From a virus: a stretch of DNA of 45,015 bases. Below the pieces are notes generated by a model. That model was not told the DNA's origin. It made no database searches and saw only the letters and a list, made by a program, of their open reading frames with translations. Location of the stretch: positions 1 through 45,015 of IMG/VR virus record IMGVR_UViG_3300042504_002006. One strand, 5' to 3'. Shown piece by piece: positions 27,328 through 34,474 of this stretch. How positions within the stretch are numbered: the stretch's first letter is position 1; each line of letters begins with the position of its first letter. The position numbers and the translations under genes were made by a program.

Positions 27328-27370
27328 TGCCATCTTCACTTCCTCGGGGCGTCTCCACCCCTAGATGGCA
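27328..27370 (+). repeat. Inverted repeat between convergent operons
   Basis: TGCCATCT (27328-27335) and AGATGGCA (27363-27370) form an 8-bp perfect stem enclosing a second GGGG/CCCC pairing. It lies just before the strong terminator and includes the stop codon of the leftward exonuclease gene. It could help terminate leftward transcription, though no T tract follows on that strand. Confidence 0.4.
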
Positions 27371-28077
27371 CTTTGGCCGGGAGGCTGGCCCTCCCGGCCT
27401 ATTTTTTGGTACTGCTCCACGCGCCGCCACCACTTGTCCTTGTACTCGTCGAATTCGCGGCCGGCGGTGACAAACTCCTGCGGCTCTCCGGCCTGACTCA
27501 TCATCATCACCACGCCCTGATCGATCTTGGTGCCATGCACCTTGTCGTGTGCAACCGCATACGCGGCAAGCTGTAGGAAGTAATCCTCAATCCACTCGCG
27601 CTTCTTGGGCTTGTTGGTCTGCTTGAAGTCTATGATGCTGGGCTTGTTCTTGTAGACGCCCACGCAGTCAGAAGTGCCGGCGTATGTGCTTGGCACATAC
27701 AGCGACACCTCCGCGCCCCACACTTCGTTGACATGCGGAAAGAAGTGCTCGATGAGCTTGTAGCCCATCCAGTAGCCCCTGACCTGCTGCCACGTTCTGG
27801 GGATGTCCAGCGGCCGCTCTAGCAGCAATCGCTCGATGACGCCATGCATGTGGGTGCCGATGGTGGCCGCCTCGTTCCTGATGCGCTCGGCCGCTTCCTT
27901 GCCTACCTGCTCTTCCCAGGCTTTAAGGCTGCTGCGGTCCTTGGTCTCATTGAGGATGGTCGTGACGCTGGGCATCGGGATGTCCTCGCCATCGATGCGA
28001 TAAACGCGGCCCGAGGACCTGTCGAGGCGCTCGAGGCGCTTGTAGACGTACTTGCGGCGGACGGGCACCAGCATCAT
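27361..28077 (-). CDS. PD-(D/E)XK exonuclease, MGME1/RecB-like (238 aa)
   Basis: A nuclease of the Cas4/RecB/MGME1 type, acting on DNA ends in replication or recombination. Visible motifs: GTHMHGVIE (74-82), conserved Glu123, Asp137 (AGTSD), Asp150-x-Lys152 (IIDFKQTNK) and Gln169-x3-Tyr173 (QLAAYA). These form the usual active site. ATG 28077 overlaps the helicase stop (ATGA), with AAGGAG upstream, so exonuclease and helicase are coupled and probably cooperate. No Cys cluster for an Fe-S centre is seen, unlike Cas4. The 3' end carries the opposing terminator. Confidence 0.85.
   Translation of the reverse strand: MMLVPVRRKYVYKRLERLDRSSGRVYRIDGEDIPMPSVTTILNETKDRSSLKAWEEQVGKEAAERIRNEAATIGTHMHGVIERLLLERPLDIPRTWQQVRGYWMGYKLIEHFFPHVNEVWGAEVSLYVPSTYAGTSDCVGVYKNKPSIIDFKQTNKPKKREWIEDYFLQLAAYAVAHDKVHGTKIDQGVVMMMSQAGEPQEFVTAGREFDEYKDKWWRRVEQYQKIGREGQPPGQSAI
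27375..27407 (+). terminator. Strong intrinsic terminator of the virion operon
   Basis: A 9-bp perfect GC-rich stem, GGCCGGGAG (27375-27383) and CTCCCGGCC (27391-27399), with a 7-nt loop is followed by TATTTTTT. It is a textbook rho-independent terminator for rightward transcripts. It lies inside the 3' end of the leftward exonuclease gene, so the last codons of that gene also encode the terminator arms. Confidence 0.85.
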
Positions 28078-29525
28078 TTAATCCACTCCTTGAGTTCTTC
28101 GCCCAGCACTTGCGAGGCGATGTTGATCTTGCTGCGCAGAGCCTTGACGATGTGTTCGTCGACGGTGCCCGGGCTGATGAAGTCGATGTAGGTCACCTTG
28201 TTGGTCTGGCCAATCCGGTGGGCCCGGTCCTCACTCTGCAGCCGCACTTCCAAGTCGAAGTTGTTGCTGTAGTAGATCACGGTGTGCGCCGCTGTCAGCG
28301 TCAGGCCGTAGCCGCCCGTGCGGGGGTTGCCGACAAAAAAGCGCAGGCCGCTGTTGGGGTCCTGGAAGCGTGTGACGATTTCCTGTCGGTCCTCTGCCTC
28401 CGTGTCGCCGTAGTAGGTCGCCACGGTGGTCATACCGTGCTCCTCGGCCAGGGCATTCTTGATGTTCTCGATGTCCCGGCGGTAGTTGGCCCAGATGATG
28501 ACTTTGCCGTTGCACTCCTCGACGGTTGCCAGCAGTTCCTTGACCCGGTTGTTGGGCAGGTCCTCCTGCCGACCATCGTCGAACTTTACGTGCCCGCAAA
28601 CGATCTGGTGCAGCCGCATGATCTGGGTCAGAGCATTGTTGGTCGACATGAGGTTGCCGTCGATCAGCGTGAGCGCCATCAGCTTCATCTGGTCGTAGGC
28701 CTTGCGCTGCTCCTCGGTCAATTCAATCTCGCGCCGCGTGAATACCTTGTCGGGCAGGTCCAGGCACTCGTCCTTGGTCACCCGGAAGCTGAAGGTGCCC
28801 AGCTTCTGGTGCAACTCATCCAAGTGCCGGTAGCCCACAATCTGGCGGAAGGTGTGGGTCGCCAGCTTGCGCTCAATCATCATGGCGTACCGGGCCTGGA
28901 AGGCGTAGAAGCTGTCGTAGCCCAGGTAGTCGGGGGAGAGGAAGAAGCACTGGCTGAAGAGGTCCAGCGGGCTCTTGGTCACCGGGGAGCCCGTTGCAAT
29001 CCTCCTGTACCGCGCATCACGGCCAATCTTGACGAGGTTCTTGCTGCGCTTGGACTGAGGCGTTTTGATGGTGGTGCTCTCGTCGATGGCCATGTAGGCT
29101 GTCGTCACCCGCAGGAAGGTGCGAGCGAATGCCGCGCCCTTCTCCGTGCTGAATGCCTCGACGTTCATGACCAAGATACGCAGCGTATCGGTGGCGTTGA
29201 GCATCTTGTCCATTTCCGCCCGCTCGGCTTTCTTCGGCGTAGGAGACCAGCACGCCATCGTGTAGGACACATGCTCGGGCATGTGCTCTGGTATTTGCCC
29301 GGTATACCAGTTACGATAGACGCCCTTCGGGGCCACGACCAGCATGGCGTTGATCTTGCCCTTGTCGTAGAGCATGGCGGCGTTGTTGATGAGCATGAAG
29401 CTCTTGCCAGTGCCCATGTCTGCGAACAGAGCAACCGCTGGGTCTTCCCAGAATCGTTGCAGGTACGCGGCCTGATGAAGGTACGGCTTGTTCTTAAACG
29501 GGTACTTTTCCAAAAAGTAGTCCAC
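28074..29525 (-). CDS. SNF2-family DEAD/H-like helicase/ATPase (483 aa)
   Basis: A superfamily 2 ATPase of SNF2 type, a DNA translocase. Motifs: ADMGTGKS (Walker A, Lys41), DEST in the place of DEAH, ATGSP (motif III), then GGYGLTLTAAHTVIYY and SEDRAHRIGQ (motifs V and VI). GTG at 29525 is chosen because AAAGGAAG lies upstream at normal spacing; the ATG at 29561 would leave almost no leader after the predicted promoter. The alternative start adds 12 residues. It forms an operon with the exonuclease. Role probably recombination or replication-fork processing. Confidence 0.85.
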   Translation of the reverse strand: MDYFLEKYPFKNKPYLHQAAYLQRFWEDPAVALFADMGTGKSFMLINNAAMLYDKGKINAMLVVAPKGVYRNWYTGQIPEHMPEHVSYTMACWSPTPKKAERAEMDKMLNATDTLRILVMNVEAFSTEKGAAFARTFLRVTTAYMAIDESTTIKTPQSKRSKNLVKIGRDARYRRIATGSPVTKSPLDLFSQCFFLSPDYLGYDSFYAFQARYAMMIERKLATHTFRQIVGYRHLDELHQKLGTFSFRVTKDECLDLPDKVFTRREIELTEEQRKAYDQMKLMALTLIDGNLMSTNNALTQIMRLHQIVCGHVKFDDGRQEDLPNNRVKELLATVEECNGKVIIWANYRRDIENIKNALAEEHGMTTVATYYGDTEAEDRQEIVTRFQDPNSGLRFFVGNPRTGGYGLTLTAAHTVIYYSNNFDLEVRLQSEDRAHRIGQTNKVTYIDFISPGTVDEHIVKALRSKINIASQVLGEELKEWIK

Positions 29526-29554
29526 GGCTCTCTTCCTTTCTGTGGTTGCGGGGC

Positions 29555-29582
29555 TTGACATGCCCGGGAAGTAGTGTACACT
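29555..29582 (+). promoter_or_regulatory. Rightward sigma-70 promoter of the replication module
   Basis: TTGACA (29555-29560), 16-nt spacer, TACACT (29577-29582). The -35 is a perfect match and the -10 matches 4 of 6. The transcript would start near 29589 and reach the ribosome site AAAGGAG before ATG 29615. The same hexamers recur at 37,269-37,296. Confidence 0.75.
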
Positions 29583-29600
29583 GAGCGCACGGTTTGAGAA
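29573..29600 (-). promoter_or_regulatory. Leftward promoter of the helicase/exonuclease pair
   Basis: On the minus strand: TTCTCA (29600-29595), 16-nt spacer, TACACT (29578-29573). The two -10 boxes overlap in the perfect palindrome AGTGTACACT (29573-29582). The rightward and leftward promoters therefore share their core, which may make them compete or be controlled together. Confidence 0.5.
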
Positions 29601-29614
29601 AGGAGAATGTAAAC

Positions 29615-29944
29615 ATGCCTACCGTATACGTTGTGCAAGAGATGCCCAACCATGATATTTCCGCCGCCATGCGCTTCGGGGAGATCAAGGTTTTGCTGCC
29701 CTCCAACACGCAAATTGCTTTCAGCACGGTCCCTACTGTTCGCACCTTGAGGCGCAAGCTGCGGGACTACAAGGAAGGGGATGCCCTGTTGCTCACAGGC
29801 GACCCCGTGGCTATCGGCTTGGCCTGCTCGATAGCTGCTTTCTATAACTCTGGCCGATACACAGCCTTGAAGTGGGACCGGCGTGAGAAGCTGTACATCC
29901 CCGTCAAGATCGATGTTACCGAGAATGGAGAAAGAGATGACTGA
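29615..29944 (+). CDS. Conserved phage protein of unknown function (109 aa)
   Basis: Starts at ATG 29615 behind AAAGGAG. It is mixed alpha/beta with a central basic helix (TLRRKLRDYKEGD, about residues 49-61) followed by LLTGDPVAIGLACSIAAFY. No catalytic motif was recognised. It is the first gene of the rightward replication operon, and such a place often holds regulators or inhibitors of host proteins, but there is no direct evidence. It overlaps the next gene by 8 nt. Confidence 0.65.
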   Translation: MPTVYVVQEMPNHDISAAMRFGEIKVLLPSNTQIAFSTVPTVRTLRRKLRDYKEGDALLLTGDPVAIGLACSIAAFYNSGRYTALKWDRREKLYIPVKIDVTENGERDD

Positions 29945-30494
29945 CATCAACAGCATATTTGAGCAGGACGCAGACGCCCTGACCATCAAGAACGAGGACC
30001 TGTCTTCTGTCGGCGCTTTGGCCAAGCGGGCCAAAGAGCTTGAGAAGGAAATCCTCGACATGGAGTCGGTGCTCAAGGAACGCAAAGAGCAGCAGCGCAA
30101 GATGATGGAGGAGGCGATCCCCGCGATGCTGCAAGAACTGGGCATGTCTAAGTTCACCATGACAGATGGCAGCGAAATCGTTGTCAAGCCGTTCTACAGC
30201 GCCAGCATCCCCGAGGAGAAGCGGGCGCAGGCGTATGAGTGGCTGCGTGAGCACGGGTACGACGACATTATCAAGAACACTGTGTCAGTACGGTTTGGCC
30301 GCAATGAGGACAAGCTGTGCGAGTCACTTTTGAATCAACTGCGCGAGCAAAACTATCCTGTGGAGCAGGCGCAGAAGATCGAACCCCAGACCCTTAAGGC
30401 CTGGGTTCGCGAGCAGGTGGAACGCGGAAGCGAATTCCCCACAGAACTCTTTGGTGTCTACGTTGGCCAAAGAGCAACCATCAAATCAGCGTGA
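29937..30494 (+). CDS. Conserved phage protein, replication operon (185 aa)
   Basis: ATG 29937 follows GAGAAAGAG. Residues 25-65 form a coiled coil (AKELEKEILDMESVLKERKE). Then come a beta segment with SKFTMTDGSEIVVKPFY, a helix with WLREHGYDDIIKNTVSV, and a C-terminal helical domain. Such proteins are found beside ssDNA-binding-type genes in phage replication operons, but their role is not known to me. The coiled coil suggests an oligomer. There is no nuclease or helicase motif. Confidence 0.65.
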   Translation: MTDINSIFEQDADALTIKNEDLSSVGALAKRAKELEKEILDMESVLKERKEQQRKMMEEAIPAMLQELGMSKFTMTDGSEIVVKPFYSASIPEEKRAQAYEWLREHGYDDIIKNTVSVRFGRNEDKLCESLLNQLREQNYPVEQAQKIEPQTLKAWVREQVERGSEFPTELFGVYVGQRATIKSA

Positions 30495-30510
30495 AACAAG
30501 GAAATTAATC

Positions 30511-31278
30511 ATGGCCAAGAATGAGGTAGTCGAGAAAAAAGAATATGCCGTCGCTTTGGGCGGTGACTTTGAACAGGACGCGAACAGAGGCTTTGACGGT
30601 ATGGGGCAGGAGGACTTTGCTCTCCCGTTCCTCAAGCTGCTCACCAGCACCAGCCCTGAAGTGGGCGAGGTCGAAGGTGCGATGCCCGGCTGCGTGATGA
30701 ACAGCGTCACTGGCGAAATCTACGATGGCAAGAAAGGCATCACCGTCATCCCGGTGGCCTATGTGCGCCAGTACATTGAATGGGCCCCTCGCGGCTCGGG
30801 CAGCGGCGCACCGATTGCAATCTATCCGGCAACGTCCGACATCCTCACCCGCACCCACCGGGAGCCGGGGGACAACAAGGACTATCTGGACAGTGGCAAC
30901 TACATCGAGAACACGGCCAATCACTACGTGATGGTCGTCAACGATGCGGGCATCCCTGAGCCTGCCTTGATCGTCATGAAGTCCACGCAACTGAAGAAGT
31001 CGCGCAAGTGGAACAGCATGATGATGAGCACCAAGCTCATGGGTAAGAACGGTCCGTACACGCCCCCGATGTACAGCCATGTGTATCGACTGACCACTCA
31101 GGCCGAGTCTAACGACAAGGGCAAGTGGTACGGATGGGAGATCGAGAAGATCGGCCCGATCCAGGATATGAATCAGTATCAGGCCGCCAAGTCCTTTGCC
31201 TCACAGATCAGTGCAGGCGAAGTCAAGGTCAAGCATGAAGGCGAAGGTGTCGTGGACAACGGACCAGCCCCATTCTGA
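30511..31278 (+). CDS. Possible ssDNA-binding or replication accessory protein (255 aa)
   Basis: Starts at ATG 30511 (AAGGAAATTAATC upstream). The middle (residues 45-200) is beta-rich, with FLKLLTSTSPEV, GKKGITVIPVAYVRQYIEW and STQLKKSRKWNSM, consistent with an OB-like fold. The protein ends in GPAPF, reminiscent of the aromatic-ended tails of bacterial SSB proteins, but the tail lacks their strong acidity. Place directly before primase, helicase and polymerase supports a replication role. The call is an inference. Confidence 0.5.
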   Translation: MAKNEVVEKKEYAVALGGDFEQDANRGFDGMGQEDFALPFLKLLTSTSPEVGEVEGAMPGCVMNSVTGEIYDGKKGITVIPVAYVRQYIEWAPRGSGSGAPIAIYPATSDILTRTHREPGDNKDYLDSGNYIENTANHYVMVVNDAGIPEPALIVMKSTQLKKSRKWNSMMMSTKLMGKNGPYTPPMYSHVYRLTTQAESNDKGKWYGWEIEKIGPIQDMNQYQAAKSFASQISAGEVKVKHEGEGVVDNGPAPF

Positions 31279-31282
31279 TTTC

Positions 31283-31349
31283 GGGGCCGAAAGCGGATTC
31301 TGCGTGTCGTTACTGCAATTCCTGTACGCAGAATCGGCGAGTAGGCCCC
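31283..31349 (+). ncRNA. Nested stem-loop between SSB-like and primase genes
   Basis: Inner stem GATTCTGCGT (31296-31305) pairs with ACGCAGAATC (31326-31335), 10 bp perfect with a 20-nt loop. The outer stem GGGGCC (31283-31288) pairs with GGCCCC (31344-31349). ACCTTTTATAG follows, a weak T tract. It may be a partial terminator or an mRNA-stabilising element that sets primase expression below that of the upstream gene. Confidence 0.55.
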
Positions 31350-31368
31350 ACCTTTTATAGAGAGTGCA

Positions 31369-32901
31369 ATGACAGACATAACAAGGTTCAAAGCGATCTT
31401 CAGTGGACTGGACATCGCTTACGGTACGTACCGAATAAAGGCAGAACGTGGAGACGGAAAACAAGCTGGGCAAGCCACAGTCGTGCGCAAGCCCCCAACG
31501 GATGACTTGTGGATTGCACACCTCGAGGGTGTTGAACCGAGTCTTGGAATTATCCCAATCAGGGCGGATAACACCTGCATCTGGGGATGTATTGACATTG
31601 ACCAGTACCCTCTGGACCACAAAGGCCTCGTAGAGCGAATTGCGCAGTTGAAGCTGCCGCTGGTCGTATGCAGAAGCAAATCAGGAGGGGCCCATGTCTT
31701 TTTATTCACAAAAACGCCTGTTCCAGCCAGAGACTTTCAAACGTATCTCAAGAATGCGGCTGCACTGCTTGGTGAAGCGGGTCGAGAAATCTTTCCGAAG
31801 CAAGCCGAAATCCTTGTTGATCGAGGAGACACCGGCAACTTTCTCAACCTGCCGTACTTCGGTGGAGACGCCGGCCTTCGTTACGCAATCAACCCGGATG
31901 GGTCTGCGGCGACTTTGGAAGAGTTTTACGGTCTGTACGATGCAGCGGTTCAAGAGTTGCCGCTCAGTTTTCCTGAACCGCCTAAGCAAGCAGAGAGCCC
32001 CATCAAGGACGGCCCGCCATGCCTACAAGCACTATGCGCCCAAGGCTTCCCGGAGGGCACGCGCAATAATGGCCTATTCAACATTGGCATCTATCTTAAG
32101 CGGGCCCACCCGGCCGGCTGGGAAGACAAGCTGGTTGAATACAACTACAAATACGTGGCTCCCCCTCTGCCCAACAACGAAGTCCAGATACTGGTCAAAC
32201 AGGTTGGCAAAAAAGAGTATCACTACAAGTGCAAGGATGCACCGCTAAATTCCTTCTGCCACTCAGGCCTGTGCCGCACCCGCAAGTTTGGCATCGGGGC
32301 CAACTCGCCTGACGCGCCACAGATCGCCAGCTTGTCGAAGTACGCCAGTGAACCACCCCTGTGGTTCTTGGATGTCAACGGACGGCGCATCGAGCTAGAC
32401 ACTGACAGCCTATTCCTACAAGGCGCGTTCCAAAAGGCTTGCCTGGAAAAACTCAATGTCCTACCCCCGACCCTGCGCAAACAGGATTGGGAAAACCTGC
32501 TCAATGCCCTGCTCAAGGAAATGATTGAGACCGAGCAGATCACTGAAGCCAGCGAGGACACCAGTGTGACCGGCCGCTTCATGGACCTGCTTGAGGAGTT
32601 CACCACCCACATGCAGCAGGCGCTTGTGCGCGATGAGGTCATCATGGGCCGCCCCTGGACGGATGATGAGGAGGCCCGCACGTACTTCAGGATGAAAGAC
32701 CTGGAGGCCCATCTCAAGCGCAACAACTTCGCTTCCCTGTCCGCGCCCAAGATGGCGCAGCGCCTGCGCGATATGGGCGGTGAGCCCATCAGCCTGTTCC
32801 TCAAGAACAGGACGGTGCGCTGCTGGCGTATCCCCCGCTTTCAAAAGCAGGATGCGCCCTTTGACACGCACACCCAGCGCACAGAAGGGAGCCCGTTCTA
32901 G
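31369..32901 (+). CDS. Archaeo-eukaryotic primase, TOTE type (510 aa)
   Basis: A primase/polymerase of the AEP superfamily that makes primers for DNA replication. Catalytic motif I is Asp76-x-Asp78 (CIDIDQY); motif II is SGGAH (105-109) with His109. The FPKQ motif (142-145) and NFLNLPYFGG (157-166) are typical of the primase of TOTE conflict systems. Three cysteines (288, 297, 302) lie in a zinc-binding-like arrangement before RTRKFGIG. The C-terminal 190 residues are helical, like accessory primase domains. It lacks an attached helicase; the separate UvrD-like gene follows after 2 nt. Confidence 0.85.
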   Translation: MTDITRFKAIFSGLDIAYGTYRIKAERGDGKQAGQATVVRKPPTDDLWIAHLEGVEPSLGIIPIRADNTCIWGCIDIDQYPLDHKGLVERIAQLKLPLVVCRSKSGGAHVFLFTKTPVPARDFQTYLKNAAALLGEAGREIFPKQAEILVDRGDTGNFLNLPYFGGDAGLRYAINPDGSAATLEEFYGLYDAAVQELPLSFPEPPKQAESPIKDGPPCLQALCAQGFPEGTRNNGLFNIGIYLKRAHPAGWEDKLVEYNYKYVAPPLPNNEVQILVKQVGKKEYHYKCKDAPLNSFCHSGLCRTRKFGIGANSPDAPQIASLSKYASEPPLWFLDVNGRRIELDTDSLFLQGAFQKACLEKLNVLPPTLRKQDWENLLNALLKEMIETEQITEASEDTSVTGRFMDLLEEFTTHMQQALVRDEVIMGRPWTDDEEARTYFRMKDLEAHLKRNNFASLSAPKMAQRLRDMGGEPISLFLKNRTVRCWRIPRFQKQDAPFDTHTQRTEGSPF

Positions 32902-32903
32902 CC

Positions 32904-34406
32904 ATGGTCGAGATTCACAAAATCTTCGGGCCGCCCGGGGCAGGCAAGACCACCTACTTGCTCAACCGCGTCGAGCAGGAATTGGAGGCCGGCGTTCACT
33001 CGTCCCGGATCGGCTACTTCTCCTTTACGCGCAAGGCAGCCAACGAAGCGCGGGACCGGGCCGTGGCCAAGTTCCCGTTTCTCCACCCCAAGACCGACTT
33101 CCCGTTTTTCCGGACGCTGCACTCCCTGGCTTTCCACTGCCTTGCCATCAAGGCAGACATGATGATGAAGCCCGAGCACTACCGGGAGTTCGCCGCCGAG
33201 GTGGGCATCGAAATCGCCCTGGGCACCGAGGAGGATGTGAACCTTGCCAAGGCCGACAACCCGATCCTCAACGAGATCAATCTGGCCCGCATCAAAGGCA
33301 TCGACCTGCGCCAGCATTACGACCAAAGCGGGCTGGACATCGAGTGGTATCACTTCGAGTTCGTAGAGCGGTCCTACCGCCACTACCGGCGCTCGCGTAA
33401 CCTGCTGGACTTCACGGACCTGCTGGAGATGGTGGTGCTCGATGCATCGCTAATCCCGGCCCTGGAGGTGGTAATCATCGACGAAGCGCAGGACCTGAGC
33501 CGATTGCAATGGCAAATGGTCGAGCTACTGGTTTCCAAGGCGAAACGGGCCTTCCTCGCCGGAGACGACGATCAGGCAGTATTCACCTGGGCCGGCGCTG
33601 ATGTCAAGAGCTTCCTGTCCTTCCAAGGGCATATCACCGTGCTCGAGCAGTCCTACCGGGTCCCCAGCACCGTCCACGCCCTGGCCAACCACATCGTCCA
33701 CCGGATCAGAGAGCGGCAGCCCAAGAAGTGGAAAGCCCGGGACTTTGAAGGATCGGTCAAGACTTACTACCGGTTTGAGGATGTACCGCTCAACGACGAG
33801 CCCTGGCTCATCATGGCCTCGACCAATTACATGCTCAACCCGGTGCATGAATGGCTGCGCTCAAGCGGCATCCTGTTTGAGCGCGGCGGCGTGCCGAGCC
33901 TGCCGGTCAAGATGATTGAGGCGGTCGTGCATTGGGAGGCCCTGCGCCGTGGCGAGGAAGTCGTCGGGGCGCATGTGATGGACATCTACAAGTACCTGGG
34001 TGGAGAGTTCGTTGCCCGAGGCCACCGGACCTTCAAGGGCGGGGACCCGACCGCGATGTACACCCTTGCGGCGCTGACCAAGGACCACGGCCTACGGACC
34101 GAGGCCATCTGGCACGAAGCCCTGGAGCGCATCGCCGAGGAAAAGCGAGAGTACCTAATCGCCGTTCTGCGCCGAGGCACCAAGTTGTCCACAGCCAACC
34201 GAATCAAGTTGTCCACAATCCACGGAGCCAAGGGCGGGGAGGCGGACAACGTCCTGCTGTTCATGGACCTCTCGCCCAAGTCGGCCAAGGAATATGCGGC
34301 CCAAAGCGACAACATCAACCGCCTCTTTTACGTAGGCGTGACCCGGGCCAAAAAAACGCTTCACCTGATTCTGCCCAAACAACGAGAAAAAGGATTTGCT
34401 CTGTGA
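32904..34406 (+). CDS. UvrD/Rep-like superfamily 1 helicase (500 aa)
   Basis: An SF1A DNA helicase. Motifs in order: Walker A GPPGAGKTT (9-17), DEAQD (193-197, Walker B), GDDDQAVFTWAGAD (220-233, motif III), QSYR (motif IV), STIHGAKGGEADNV (motif V) and FYVGVTRAKKTLHL (motif VI). It is shorter than cellular UvrD (about 720 aa), with reduced 1B/2B insertions. It probably unwinds DNA for the phage polymerase, since no DnaB-type or T7 gp4-type helicase is in the window. Its stop overlaps the polymerase start (GTGA). Confidence 0.9.
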   Translation: MVEIHKIFGPPGAGKTTYLLNRVEQELEAGVHSSRIGYFSFTRKAANEARDRAVAKFPFLHPKTDFPFFRTLHSLAFHCLAIKADMMMKPEHYREFAAEVGIEIALGTEEDVNLAKADNPILNEINLARIKGIDLRQHYDQSGLDIEWYHFEFVERSYRHYRRSRNLLDFTDLLEMVVLDASLIPALEVVIIDEAQDLSRLQWQMVELLVSKAKRAFLAGDDDQAVFTWAGADVKSFLSFQGHITVLEQSYRVPSTVHALANHIVHRIRERQPKKWKARDFEGSVKTYYRFEDVPLNDEPWLIMASTNYMLNPVHEWLRSSGILFERGGVPSLPVKMIEAVVHWEALRRGEEVVGAHVMDIYKYLGGEFVARGHRTFKGGDPTAMYTLAALTKDHGLRTEAIWHEALERIAEEKREYLIAVLRRGTKLSTANRIKLSTIHGAKGGEADNVLLFMDLSPKSAKEYAAQSDNINRLFYVGVTRAKKTLHLILPKQREKGFAL

Positions 34407-34474
34407 AAACGATGCCCATGTTTCCAACTGCCACTGAGTGGGTTCCTCCACAGGCTTTCCCCGACTTATCCACA
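34185..34474 (+). promoter_or_regulatory. Cluster of DnaA-box-like sites
   Basis: TTGTCCACA occurs at 34185-34193 and 34209-34217, 24 bp apart, and the perfect DnaA box TTATCCACA at 34466-34474. All are on the same strand at the helicase/polymerase junction and lie in coding sequence (each encodes Leu-Ser-Thr). They could mark an origin region or be a coding coincidence. Confidence 0.3.

Noticed and set aside
28110-29558. A 482-codon open frame on the plus strand opposite the SNF2 helicase
   Set aside because: It is the mirror of a real gene with all helicase motifs on the other strand; its translation is Val/Leu/His-rich without any motif or ribosome site.
31369-34406. A complete TOTE conflict (defence) system
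   Set aside because: Only the primase type matches. The helicase is a UvrD-like SF1 enzyme and the nearby genes are replication genes, so a replisome is the simpler reading.
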